In this document: positions 8,376 to 15,692 of the stretch, one piece after another
Position numbering within the stretch: position 1 is the first letter of the stretch
How the letters are laid out: every line of letters starts with the position of its first letter
NCBI RefSeq assembly: GCF_001939115.1
Contig: NZ_MQTZ01000047.1
Coordinates: 1 to 64,000 of the forward strand
DNA: 64,000 nucleotides
From: Leptolyngbya sp. 'hensonii'
Lineage (GTDB): Bacteria > Cyanobacteriota > Cyanobacteriia > GCF-001939115
Direction of reading: 5' to 3'
Position numbers and translations under genes: made by a program
Notes under the pieces: generated by a model
The model's input: the letters and a program-made list of their open reading frames with translations, nothing else
The model's database searches: none
What the model was told of the DNA's origin: nothing

Positions 8376-8708
8376 ATGATACAAACTGAGTTCGAATTCA
8401 CCCTGCCCAAGGGATACCTGGATCAGGACGGCAATCTCCACCGTCGGGGTATCATGCGCCTGTCTACGGCTCTGGATGAAATCGTCCCGCTGCGGGATCC
8501 CAGGGTCAAGGCCAACCCTGCCTACGCCACGATCATCATTCTTGCCCGCGTCATTACCTGCCTGGGAGCACTGGAAGAAATTAATCCTGCTGTAGTCGAA
8601 GGATTTTTCGCCTGTGACCTCAATTATCTGCAGCAGTTTTACCGCCACATTAACGATCTGGACCCGGAGAATGGTGCACCCCAAGCTGCACTTAATTCGG
8701 AGGAATGA
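8376..8708 (+). CDS. Phage-tail-assembly-like protein, copy 2
   Basis: The 110-residue protein starts MIQTEFEFTLPKGYLDQDGN and continues HRRGIMRLSTALDEIVPL, matching the copy on the minus strand at 3479-3856 over nearly its full length. It lacks the C-terminal CPxC motif of that copy and ends instead in NGAPQAALNSEE. The position directly after the tube genes is where CIS and Mu-like phages keep tail-assembly genes. No DUF6760-like gene follows here, unlike copy 1. The role is by analogy only. Confidence 0.8.
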   Translation: MIQTEFEFTLPKGYLDQDGNLHRRGIMRLSTALDEIVPLRDPRVKANPAYATIIILARVITCLGALEEINPAVVEGFFACDLNYLQQFYRHINDLDPENGAPQAALNSEE

Positions 8709-9028
8709 GGGTGTGAAACGATCGAGTCACCGCAGTCGGATCACCTGACTCAGCTATCTCGATATTAATAATCTTGTCATTCTCACAATTTCCTCACCTT
8801 TGCTGTTAGGGGATTGACAGGCTCAGGGCACTCCGCAGACTCTCCGCAGACCTTCGGATAAATCCAGTTGCGAATGATATTAAGAACTACTAATGATTTC
8901 TACTAAACTCTTGGGGTCTGATGCTTTACTTTTGTAGGAGCTATTTTTCCTCATCTCATTCGCTAGCAGGTTGCTTTCTACCAGCAGATCATTCTGCTTG
9001 CTAACCTTAACCTGGAGTGCTGAAGGCC
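8709..9028. other. Intergenic region before the two-component pair
   Basis: About 320 bases lie between the tail-assembly gene and the histidine kinase. A weak inverted repeat, GAGTCA...TGACTC, sits within 35 bases after the stop and could end the structural operon. A short direct repeat, CTCCGCAGA, occurs twice near 8830-8850. The kinase has a GGAG site at 9014-9017, 11 bases before its ATG. No other gene is visible. Confidence 0.35.
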
Positions 9029-10252
9029 ATGAATTTTTATGTATCTGAAGCAGCAACAGAGAGACATCCAGGCTCTCTGAAGATTCCCCATCCGAAAATG
9101 GCTGATGTCATTTCTATCGCCAGAAAATTGGACCCGATCGATCGGAAATCCTTTTGCCAGTTACAACTCCAACAATTCATCCAGCAACTCCCAACTCAAC
9201 TGATTCAGCAGATTTCGGCGCTGGCAACCTGGTTGACCTACTGGAATCCTCTGACCAACCATCGTCAATCCGTACAGTACAAGCTTCCGACTGTCGCAGA
9301 TGCTGATCAGGTAGCCTTTCTCAATTATCTCTCCTCAGAAGATTGGTGGTTCCCAGCGCTGCCTACCTTGAACCTCAGTAAATTGCTCCTTCCGAGTGAA
9401 GAGCATGTCTATATTTGCCCGATCCAGCAACAAGAAACAGGGGCAGAATACTGGTTGCTCTGGGTCGCTGAGCCTCTGACTCCCAGCCAACAACATTCGG
9501 TCGAACTGCATGCTCAGTTAATGGCCCACTCTCTCAACCTTTACCGCGAATGTTGTCGTCAACAATCCAAGGTTGAGTTGCTGGAACAGGTGATTCAGAA
9601 AGCAGACCATCAACTCCGCAATCCCTTGGCCCTGATGGGGCTTTATAGCACCACCTTAGAAATGAGTCTGCCGGAAGGGGACCTGCGATCGCAGGCTTCC
9701 CTGATTCGAGAAGCCACAGAAGAAATTAGCTTATGCCTGAAAGAGGTCTCTAGCTGCGGGCAACAGGCCCGTCTGCGTGCCGAGCACTACGATCTACGCA
9801 CGATTCTGGCAGACGCTATTCACCATTTGCATCCCTGGCTGGCGGAAAAACATCTGCAGATTGCCCAATCCTCAGAGTCTGTCCTCCTCTATGGAGATTT
9901 CTGGCAACTGAAACAAGTTCTGATTAATTTGATTAGCAATGCCGTTCACTTCAGCCCGGTCCGGGGAACGATTACCTGTCAGTGGCAGGTGTTTCGTCAT
10001 GAAGTTCTGATAGAAGTCCGAGACCAGGGACCGGGGCTTTCAGAGATAGACCTGAGCCAAATCTTTACACCCTTCTATTCCCGCCGTCCCGGTGGAACAG
10101 GGCTAGGGCTTTCCATTTCGCAGAAGATTATCCTGGATCACCAGGGCAGGATCTGGGCACAAAACCTTCCTGGCGGTGGTGCCGGGTTCTCCTTCGCCCT
10201 TCCCCGCAGGATAGAAGCAGGGATAGCCCAATCATCAGAACTGCCGCTTTGA
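9029..10252 (+). CDS. Sensor histidine kinase in the CIS locus
   Basis: With the ATG at 9029 the protein has 407 residues; a GTG at 9017 would add four. It has no membrane helices, so it is a cytoplasmic kinase. Residues about 30-180 form an unrecognised input domain (possibly GAF-like). The phospho-acceptor His is in ADHQLRNPLALMGLY near residue 194. The ATPase part has the N box NLISNAVHFSP, G1 RDQGPGLSE and G2 GGTGLGLSISQK. All catalytic motifs look intact. The stop overlaps the start of the response regulator gene (TGATG), a classic coupled pair. Its place between CIS structural and ATPase genes suggests control of CIS expression (inference). Confidence 0.9.
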   Translation: MNFYVSEAATERHPGSLKIPHPKMADVISIARKLDPIDRKSFCQLQLQQFIQQLPTQLIQQISALATWLTYWNPLTNHRQSVQYKLPTVADADQVAFLNYLSSEDWWFPALPTLNLSKLLLPSEEHVYICPIQQQETGAEYWLLWVAEPLTPSQQHSVELHAQLMAHSLNLYRECCRQQSKVELLEQVIQKADHQLRNPLALMGLYSTTLEMSLPEGDLRSQASLIREATEEISLCLKEVSSCGQQARLRAEHYDLRTILADAIHHLHPWLAEKHLQIAQSSESVLLYGDFWQLKQVLINLISNAVHFSPVRGTITCQWQVFRHEVLIEVRDQGPGLSEIDLSQIFTPFYSRRPGGTGLGLSISQKIILDHQGRIWAQNLPGGGAGFSFALPRRIEAGIAQSSELPL

Positions 10253-10989
10253 TGTTCTTTTCAATTCAGCCTGAGAAATCTGCAATTTACACCTTGCAAA
10301 TGTCATCTGTTGCTTCCGCTCAACAACCTGTTTCTGTCTTGCTGGTGGACGATGAACCTCGTCTACGACAGGGGATTCGCACCCTCTTGGGCTTCTACTC
10401 CGCCAACAGCCCCTTCACTTTTGAGGTGGTGGGTGAGGCCGCTGATGCCAGTCAGGCCATCAAGCTAGTGGCAGAGCAGCACCCAGGGTTAATCGTTCTG
10501 GATTTAGAACTGTTGACAGAAGATGGTATTACAGTCCTTCATCATCTGCGGGAGATGGCCTATAGAGGGAAAGTCTTAGTTTTATCTGCCCATCGGGAAG
10601 ATGAATGGGTTTTCCGGGCCATGCAGGCGGGAGCCAGTGGCTACGTCTTCAAAGACAATCTGGCCACCCAACTCTGTACAGCCCTGAATACGGTTCTGAA
10701 TGATCAGGTTTATCTCTCCCCAGAAGTGGCAACCTGCTTCTTCCGGCTATTCCATTTTTATGCAGGCCGATCGCTGGCCATCTGCCAGAAATTCGACCTC
10801 ACAGAACGGGAACAGCAGGTGCTCAATTGGCTGATTCAGGGAGCTTCCAATGAGGCGATCGCCGAACACCTTTATATTACGGTGGCCACTGTAAAAGCCC
10901 ATCTGACCTCTATTTTTAACAAACTATCTGTGACAAGCCGAACTCAGGCCATTATCAAAGCTCTCAAACTGGGATTAGTCAATAGTTAA
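10252..10989 (+). CDS. NarL/FixJ-type response regulator in the CIS locus
   Basis: The receiver domain carries SVLLVDDEPRLRQG and the phospho-acceptor Asp in LIVLDLELLTEDG. The conserved Lys is in GYVFKDNLATQL. The C-terminus is a LuxR-type helix-turn-helix: LTEREQQVLNWLIQGASNEA, then HLYITVATVKAHLTSIFNKL. It is therefore a DNA-binding output regulator phosphorylated by the upstream kinase. The start at 10252 overlaps the kinase stop; an ATG at 10300, giving MSSVASAQQPVSVLL, is also possible. The DUF4255 gene follows after two bases, so the regulator is co-transcribed with CIS genes. Confidence 0.92.
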   Translation: MFFSIQPEKSAIYTLQMSSVASAQQPVSVLLVDDEPRLRQGIRTLLGFYSANSPFTFEVVGEAADASQAIKLVAEQHPGLIVLDLELLTEDGITVLHHLREMAYRGKVLVLSAHREDEWVFRAMQAGASGYVFKDNLATQLCTALNTVLNDQVYLSPEVATCFFRLFHFYAGRSLAICQKFDLTEREQQVLNWLIQGASNEAIAEHLYITVATVKAHLTSIFNKLSVTSRTQAIIKALKLGLVNS

Positions 10990-10991
10990 TT

Positions 10992-12257
10992 ATGAGTAAT
11001 CACCTTGCGGTCGCTGCGGTGACGGCCACCCTGCAACGGATTCTGCAGAGCGCCATTCAAGACGATGTGTATGGGGCCAGAGTCACGACCATGCGGCCCA
11101 ATATGTTGGAGAGTGGCCTGACCGAACCTGGTGTGAATATTTATCTCTACCTGGTGACCCCTAACCCGGCTTATCGCAGCAATGATCCGATCGGACGCAG
11201 ACCCCGGGGCGAGTTGGTCAAGCGAACTCAGGCAGCCGTTGACTTACAATTCTTGCTGAGTTTCCACGGTAATGAAAATGAATTGGAACCCCAACGTCTG
11301 TTGGGCAGTGTGGTCGGGAAGCTCCAGGATGTCCTGACCATCACCCCAGACATGATTCGGGACACTCTCAACGACCCAGCCATGGCCTATCTGGCTGAAT
11401 CCGACCTGGCCGACCAGATGGAACCGATTCGGATTGTGGCCACAGAGATTTCAGTCGAAAATTTATCCAAGATCTGGTCAGTCTTTTTCCAGACCCCCTA
11501 CTCGCTGTCAGCCACCTATAAGGCCACAGTGGTGCTGCTTGAGGGTGAGGAGCCCGGTCAACTGGCCCTACCCGTGCGGGAGCGGCGTCCCCTGGTGATG
11601 CCCTTCCAGCAGCTCGCGATCGAACGAGTCATGGCCCAAGCTGGCCCCCTGCAACCTATTCTGGCCAATACCACCCTGCTGATCCTGGGCCGCAACTTAC
11701 ACAGCAATCTAACGTTGATTCGGATTGGCAATCTGGAACTGGAACCCGAACAGGTCAGCGATCATCGCATCGTTTTCTCGCTGGCCTCTGTACCCCAGGG
11801 CGCTTTACACCCCGGAGTACAGAGTCTGCAGGTGGTTCATCCTGGAGCCCGCCAACAGGTTCCCGGTCCCTACCGGGGGATTGAGTCCAACCTGGCTCCC
11901 TTTGTGCTGCGACCGACCATTACAGAGGTTACAGCTACCGACAGCCGAAGAGATGGGCCTGGCACCTATGCAGCCCTTGTGACCATAACCTTCAATTTAC
12001 CGATCAGGGCTGACCAAATTGTGGTTCTGGTGCTGAATGAATGGTCTACGGACAATCCCAGTGCGAGTTTGTTCAAGGCGACCCGGCGCAATGCCGATGG
12101 CCTAACGGTGACGATTCCAGTCGATCGCTTAAAAGCAGGAGACTATCTGGTTCGGGTCCAGGTCGATGGGGCAGAAAGCCTGTTGGACTACGACACCAAT
12201 CCCGGTAGTCCCACTTTTAATCGCTATATCAGTCCTAGGGTGGTGATTGGTGGATAA
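10992..12257 (+). CDS. Long DUF4255 (Pvc16-like) CIS protein
   Basis: The 421-residue protein has an N-terminal DUF4255 domain to about residue 195: MSNHLAVAAVTATLQRILQS, PGVNIYLYLVTPNPAYRSND, TQAAVDLQFLLSFHG and IWSVFFQTPYSLSATYKATV. After it come beta-rich repeats resembling IPT/TIG-like domains (residues about 215-315 and 318-420), for example TLLILGRNLHSNLTLIRI. In Pvc16/Afp16 the N-terminal domain caps the sheath end. The extra domains may reach to other parts of the particle or to a membrane. It is followed by the AAA+ gene after a repeat-bearing 185-base spacer. The DUF4255 call is firm; the TIG-like call is by pattern. Confidence 0.85.
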   Translation: MSNHLAVAAVTATLQRILQSAIQDDVYGARVTTMRPNMLESGLTEPGVNIYLYLVTPNPAYRSNDPIGRRPRGELVKRTQAAVDLQFLLSFHGNENELEPQRLLGSVVGKLQDVLTITPDMIRDTLNDPAMAYLAESDLADQMEPIRIVATEISVENLSKIWSVFFQTPYSLSATYKATVVLLEGEEPGQLALPVRERRPLVMPFQQLAIERVMAQAGPLQPILANTTLLILGRNLHSNLTLIRIGNLELEPEQVSDHRIVFSLASVPQGALHPGVQSLQVVHPGARQQVPGPYRGIESNLAPFVLRPTITEVTATDSRRDGPGTYAALVTITFNLPIRADQIVVLVLNEWSTDNPSASLFKATRRNADGLTVTIPVDRLKAGDYLVRVQVDGAESLLDYDTNPGSPTFNRYISPRVVIGG

Positions 12258-12301
12258 TTTGTCATTGGTTGAATAATAGGACTGACATTCAGGGATCTAT
12301 C

Positions 12302-12348
12302 TCTCCAACCCACCCCGGCCCTGCGGGCCACCCCTCCCCAGAGGGGAT
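12302..12348. repeat. Dispersed G/C-rich repeat, copy A
   Basis: The segment contains CACCCCGGCCCTGCGGGCCA followed by CCCCTCCCCAGAGGGGA. A near-identical sequence in inverted orientation lies at 16777-16820 (CTCTGGGGAAGGGTGGCCCG then CAGGACCGGGGAAGG). Both lie in spacers of the CIS locus. It looks like a short palindromic repeat family rather than a gene. Confidence 0.55.
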
Positions 12349-12442
12349 ACACCCTCGTACAGGCGTTGCATGCAATGCCTGACCTACCCAAACCTACCCC
12401 GATCCTACGGGCCAAGGGGATTAGCCTAATGACTAATGACCC

Positions 12443-14434
12443 ATGACTAATGACATCTGGCAAGAGATCAACTACGCCTACCTGATGGCTGGGATCAATC
12501 GGGTTCGGAACCGGCTGATCAGTCATGCGGATCCGGAGTTGTTGAACCGGGAGACGATCGCCTCCCAGGACAATGGCGAAGATCTGGATTGGGAATCTGG
12601 GGCACCACCCGCCATGGAACAGATCTGCTCCCTGATGGGGTTAAGCGCCTTTGAGCGCGACATCCTGCTACTCTGTGCCGGGGTAGAACTGGATGCTAGT
12701 TTTGCGCCCCTCTGTGCTGCAGCCCAAAGTGATGGTCAGCGTACCACTCCCACCTTCAGTCTGGCACTAGCAGTCTTGCCAGGAGCCCACTGGAGCGCTC
12801 TGGCTCCCGATGCCCCCTTGCGCCGCTGGCGGTTGATTGAACTGGGCAGTGGCACCTCCCTCACCCTCAGCCCCCTGCGGATTGATGAGCGGATCTTGCA
12901 TTACCTGGTCGGGGTTTATCATGTGGACGATCGCCTCCTGGGAATGATCGATCGGGTAGAATCAACTGAAAATCTGGTCATGTCCCACTGGGAACTGGCA
13001 CAGCAGATCGTCGCAGCCTGGTCAGTAGACGGGGTGGAAGATATTCAGTCCCTACCGATTTTGCAGTTGTGCGGCCATGAAGCCTCCAGTAAGCGGGCGA
13101 TCGCGGCCATGGCTTGTCACTTCTTAGGGGTTTATCTCTACGCCATCTCAGCCTATGCCATCCCGACCAATCCCAGTGACCTGACCCAGTTCAAATCCCT
13201 CTGGGAACGGGAAGCCCTGTTGGGCAACAGCGTTCTGCTGATCGACTGTGATGATCTGGATGCCGCTGACACGGTACGGGAAGGGGCCATCACCTATCTG
13301 AGTGAGAGTCTGCACGGGTTGGTCATCATCACTAGTCCCGATCGGCGGCGGGTGCGGTTGCGATCGCTCCTGGCTTTTGATGTACTCCGGCCCACTTCCA
13401 GTGAACAGTACGGAGTCTGGCAGGCAGCCCTGGGCAACATGACCGCCTACCTGAATGGCTATGTTGAATCCCTCGTGTCTCAGTTCAGCCTCAGCCCCCC
13501 TGTGATTCAGGCTGCCTGTGCCCAGGTCAAAGTGCGGGCGAACCAGGACGATGGGGGAACCCTCAAACCAGGTGAGATTGAGCTCCTCCTCTGGGATGCC
13601 TGCCGTTCTCAAGCTCGTCCTCGGCTGGATGATCTGGCTCAACGAATCGAATCGATGGCCCTCTGGGATGATCTGGTGCTGCCGGAAATCCAGTTGCAGA
13701 CCCTGCGGGAAATTTCAGCCCATGTGCGACAGCGAGCCAGGGTGTATGAACACTGGGGATTTGGGGGAAAATCCGGGCGGGGACTGGGCATCAGTGGCCT
13801 GTTTGCTGGAGCCAGCGGCACCGGCAAGACGATGGCGGCAGAAGTGCTGGCCAAGGAACTGCGGCTGGATCTATATCGGATTGATCTGAGTGCTGTGATC
13901 AGCAAATATATCGGGGAAACGGAGAAAAACCTGCGGCGGGTGTTTGATGCCGCCGAATTGGGTGGGGTGATCTTGCTGTTTGATGAAGCCGATGCGTTGT
14001 TCGGTAAACGCAGCGAAGTGAAGGATTCCCACGATCGCCACGCCAACGTCGAAGTCAGTTATTTGCTGCAACGAATGGAGGCTTATCGGGGTCTATCCAT
14101 TTTGACCACAAACCTAAAAAGTGCTCTGGATCAGGCATTCCTGCGCCGGATTCGCTTTGTCGTGCAGTTTCCCTTCCCGGATGTGGCCCAGCGCACCGAA
14201 ATCTGGCGGCGGGTTTTCCCAAAAGGCACCCCTACCCATGGCATTGTTCCAGAGAAGCTGGGCCAACTCAACGTATCCGGTGGCAATATCCGCAACATTG
14301 CCCTCAACGCAGCCTTTCTGGCTGCTGACGCCAATGAATCGGTTACCATGAAGCATCTGCTGGCATCCGCCAAAAGTGAGTACGTGAAGCTGGAACGTCC
14401 CTTAACTGATTCTGAAATTCACGGGTGGGTTTAA
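12443..14434 (+). CDS. AAA+ ATPase of the CIS (Pvc15-like)
   Basis: This 663-residue protein has one C-terminal AAA+ module. Walker A is GASGTGKTMAAEVL at about residue 456, and Walker B is GVILLFDEADALFGKR near 510. Arginine-finger motifs FLRRIRFVVQF and sensor-2-like NIRNIALNAAF follow. The N-terminal 430 residues are helical and lack a second intact Walker motif. AAA+ ATPases of this type (Pvc15/Afp15) are conserved in CIS and phage-like clusters. They are thought to assist assembly or cargo loading rather than firing, since sheath contraction needs no ATP. The start ATG at 12443 is preceded by a short direct repeat of GACTAATGAC. Confidence 0.9.
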   Translation: MTNDIWQEINYAYLMAGINRVRNRLISHADPELLNRETIASQDNGEDLDWESGAPPAMEQICSLMGLSAFERDILLLCAGVELDASFAPLCAAAQSDGQRTTPTFSLALAVLPGAHWSALAPDAPLRRWRLIELGSGTSLTLSPLRIDERILHYLVGVYHVDDRLLGMIDRVESTENLVMSHWELAQQIVAAWSVDGVEDIQSLPILQLCGHEASSKRAIAAMACHFLGVYLYAISAYAIPTNPSDLTQFKSLWEREALLGNSVLLIDCDDLDAADTVREGAITYLSESLHGLVIITSPDRRRVRLRSLLAFDVLRPTSSEQYGVWQAALGNMTAYLNGYVESLVSQFSLSPPVIQAACAQVKVRANQDDGGTLKPGEIELLLWDACRSQARPRLDDLAQRIESMALWDDLVLPEIQLQTLREISAHVRQRARVYEHWGFGGKSGRGLGISGLFAGASGTGKTMAAEVLAKELRLDLYRIDLSAVISKYIGETEKNLRRVFDAAELGGVILLFDEADALFGKRSEVKDSHDRHANVEVSYLLQRMEAYRGLSILTTNLKSALDQAFLRRIRFVVQFPFPDVAQRTEIWRRVFPKGTPTHGIVPEKLGQLNVSGGNIRNIALNAAFLAADANESVTMKHLLASAKSEYVKLERPLTDSEIHGWV

Positions 14435-14441
14435 TCGGACA

Positions 14442-14765
14442 CTATAGCAGTTCAAACCTGCCCGTGATGGCATAAACAAAACTATCGTACATCCCATTAT
14501 CCGGCGCTTCGTCCTGCTGTTGCCGTTGATCGGGACGGGAGGGCACACCTGGAGGCGTCTTCTGGGCAAGTCTTTCACAAATCCGGGCATAGGCTGCGTT
14601 GATTTCCTTAAGCCGGATCTCTGCATTACCTCGATCGGGATTGAGATCAGGATGGTATTGATAAACCAGTTGCCGATAAGCAGTCTTAATTTCTTGCTGA
14701 GATGCGGCTGGATCAACATCCAGGAGCGCATAGCAAGTTTTGAGATTTAAGTTTGCGATTCCCAT
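14442..14765 (-). CDS. Small J-domain (DnaJ-like) protein
   Basis: This 107-residue protein is almost only a J domain: YALLDVDPAASQQEIKTAYR, then LVYQYHPDLNPDRGNAE with the HPD tripeptide at residues 38-40, then IRLKEINAAYARICERL. J domains stimulate the ATPase of DnaK/Hsp70. There is no zinc-finger or substrate-binding domain, so it must recruit DnaK to a specific client. The C-terminal 40 residues are Pro/Gln-rich and disordered. It is convergent with the AAA+ gene (8 bases apart). It could serve folding of CIS parts or cargo; that is inference from position only. Confidence 0.88.
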   Translation of the reverse strand: MGIANLNLKTCYALLDVDPAASQQEIKTAYRQLVYQYHPDLNPDRGNAEIRLKEINAAYARICERLAQKTPPGVPSRPDQRQQQDEAPDNGMYDSFVYAITGRFELL

Positions 14766-15093
14766 AGCACTAAAGTTTTGGCCTACTGAAAAACAGAACT
14801 AACTGTCCTCAGGCTATCGAGTGGATGCCAGTTACAACCTCGATCGGGGGGAAGAGTTGTCGGCTTCAGCCCACCTGACTGGAGGCGGAAAAGCATGGAA
14901 GAACAGATCAGCCTGCCTGAACAGAAGCTTTCAACAGGCGTTGATGTGCTTGCTGCAGAGGTTACACAAGTTTCTAAACAATAAAATCCCTTTTCAAGGT
15001 CTAGGGTAATATAAGGTAACTCTGTTTCTACACAGAGCCCCTGCGGGTGTCCAGTTTACATAGTGCTGACATAGTGCTGACACAGTATTGATT
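14766..15093. other. Intergenic region upstream of the first leader-box protein
   Basis: This stretch holds a possible 29-codon gene (separate entry) and a 12-base tandem direct repeat, CATAGTGCTGA, near 15058-15082, just before the ATG at 15094. It should also contain promoters for the leftward J-domain gene and the rightward cargo genes. No RNA motif is recognised. Confidence 0.35.
14895..14984 (+). CDS. Possible 29-residue small protein
   Basis: An ATG at 14895 is preceded at 7 bases by GGAGGCGG, a near-perfect Shine-Dalgarno sequence, and the frame runs 29 codons (MEEQISLPEQKLSTG onward) to a TAA. No homolog is recognised, and a chance match cannot be excluded at this length. It lies between the J-domain gene and the first leader-box protein. 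Confidence 0.25.
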   Translation: MEEQISLPEQKLSTGVDVLAAEVTQVSKQ

Positions 15094-15612
15094 ATGGGTC
15101 ACCAGGTCCACACCCCGAAGAAGTCCCCTGGGATTGCGATCGCCCCACCGATTCAGGGGAAGTTGTCGTCCCGGCCTGTAACCGTCCCGTTGCAGGGGAA
15201 ACCTCTGCAGAAAGCAGTTCGTCAGCAGAAACCCCTCAGTCTGCAGGCCCAGATCGATCGGGCCACCCGGTTTGGTCATAATCTGAATCAGGTCCAGATT
15301 TATCCCTCTGCTCCGGCAGCCATTCAACGTCGGCCTATTTCCCGTTCCAATGCTCACATCTACGTTCAGCGTCAGGTTGTCGAGGAGGAGCGAAAACGGG
15401 ATGAGGAATCTGAACAGAGACAATTCAAGTCAGACCAGCAACCCATCCAGGGGTTCTTTATCGGCATGATCTTAGGAGCCATTCTGCCTAAGATTCTCAA
15501 GCTGCTATTCCCCGACAGTGGCGGCGGCGGTGGCGGCGGTGGCGGTGGTGTCGATAGCGGCGGTGGCGGCGGCGGCGGCGGCGGTGGCGGCCCCGGCGGT
15601 ACTTCGCGATAA
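15094..15612 (+). CDS. CIS-locus protein with FGHNL leader box, hydrophobic segment and Gly-rich tail
   Basis: The 172-residue product has four parts. Residues 1-50 are a basic, Pro/Gln-rich start. A box ATRFGHNLNQVQIYPSAPAA at 57-76 is shared with the next two cargo-like proteins. A charged linker (VVEEERKRDEESEQRQ) follows. The end is a hydrophobic stretch, IQGFFIGMILGAILPKILKL at 118-137, and a tail made almost only of glycine (143-169). It has no DUF4157 domain. The hydrophobic stretch could insert into a membrane. The poly-Gly part is encoded by GGC/GGT trinucleotide repeats. The start ATG is at 15094; a TTG two codons upstream is less likely. The function is unknown; cargo or a membrane anchor of the CIS is inferred. 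Confidence 0.7.
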   Translation: MGHQVHTPKKSPGIAIAPPIQGKLSSRPVTVPLQGKPLQKAVRQQKPLSLQAQIDRATRFGHNLNQVQIYPSAPAAIQRRPISRSNAHIYVQRQVVEEERKRDEESEQRQFKSDQQPIQGFFIGMILGAILPKILKLLFPDSGGGGGGGGGGVDSGGGGGGGGGGGPGGTSR

Positions 15613-15692
15613 GTTAAGCCTGAATCAATCACCCTGAAGACTCTGTAATTGCCTGCAACTTTAAACTCCCCTCTGCGTGAAGGACTCAACCT

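Noticed and set aside
15515-15600. GGC/GGT tract as phase-variable contingency locus
   Set aside because: The repeats are trinucleotides, so gain or loss keeps the reading frame; only tail length would vary.
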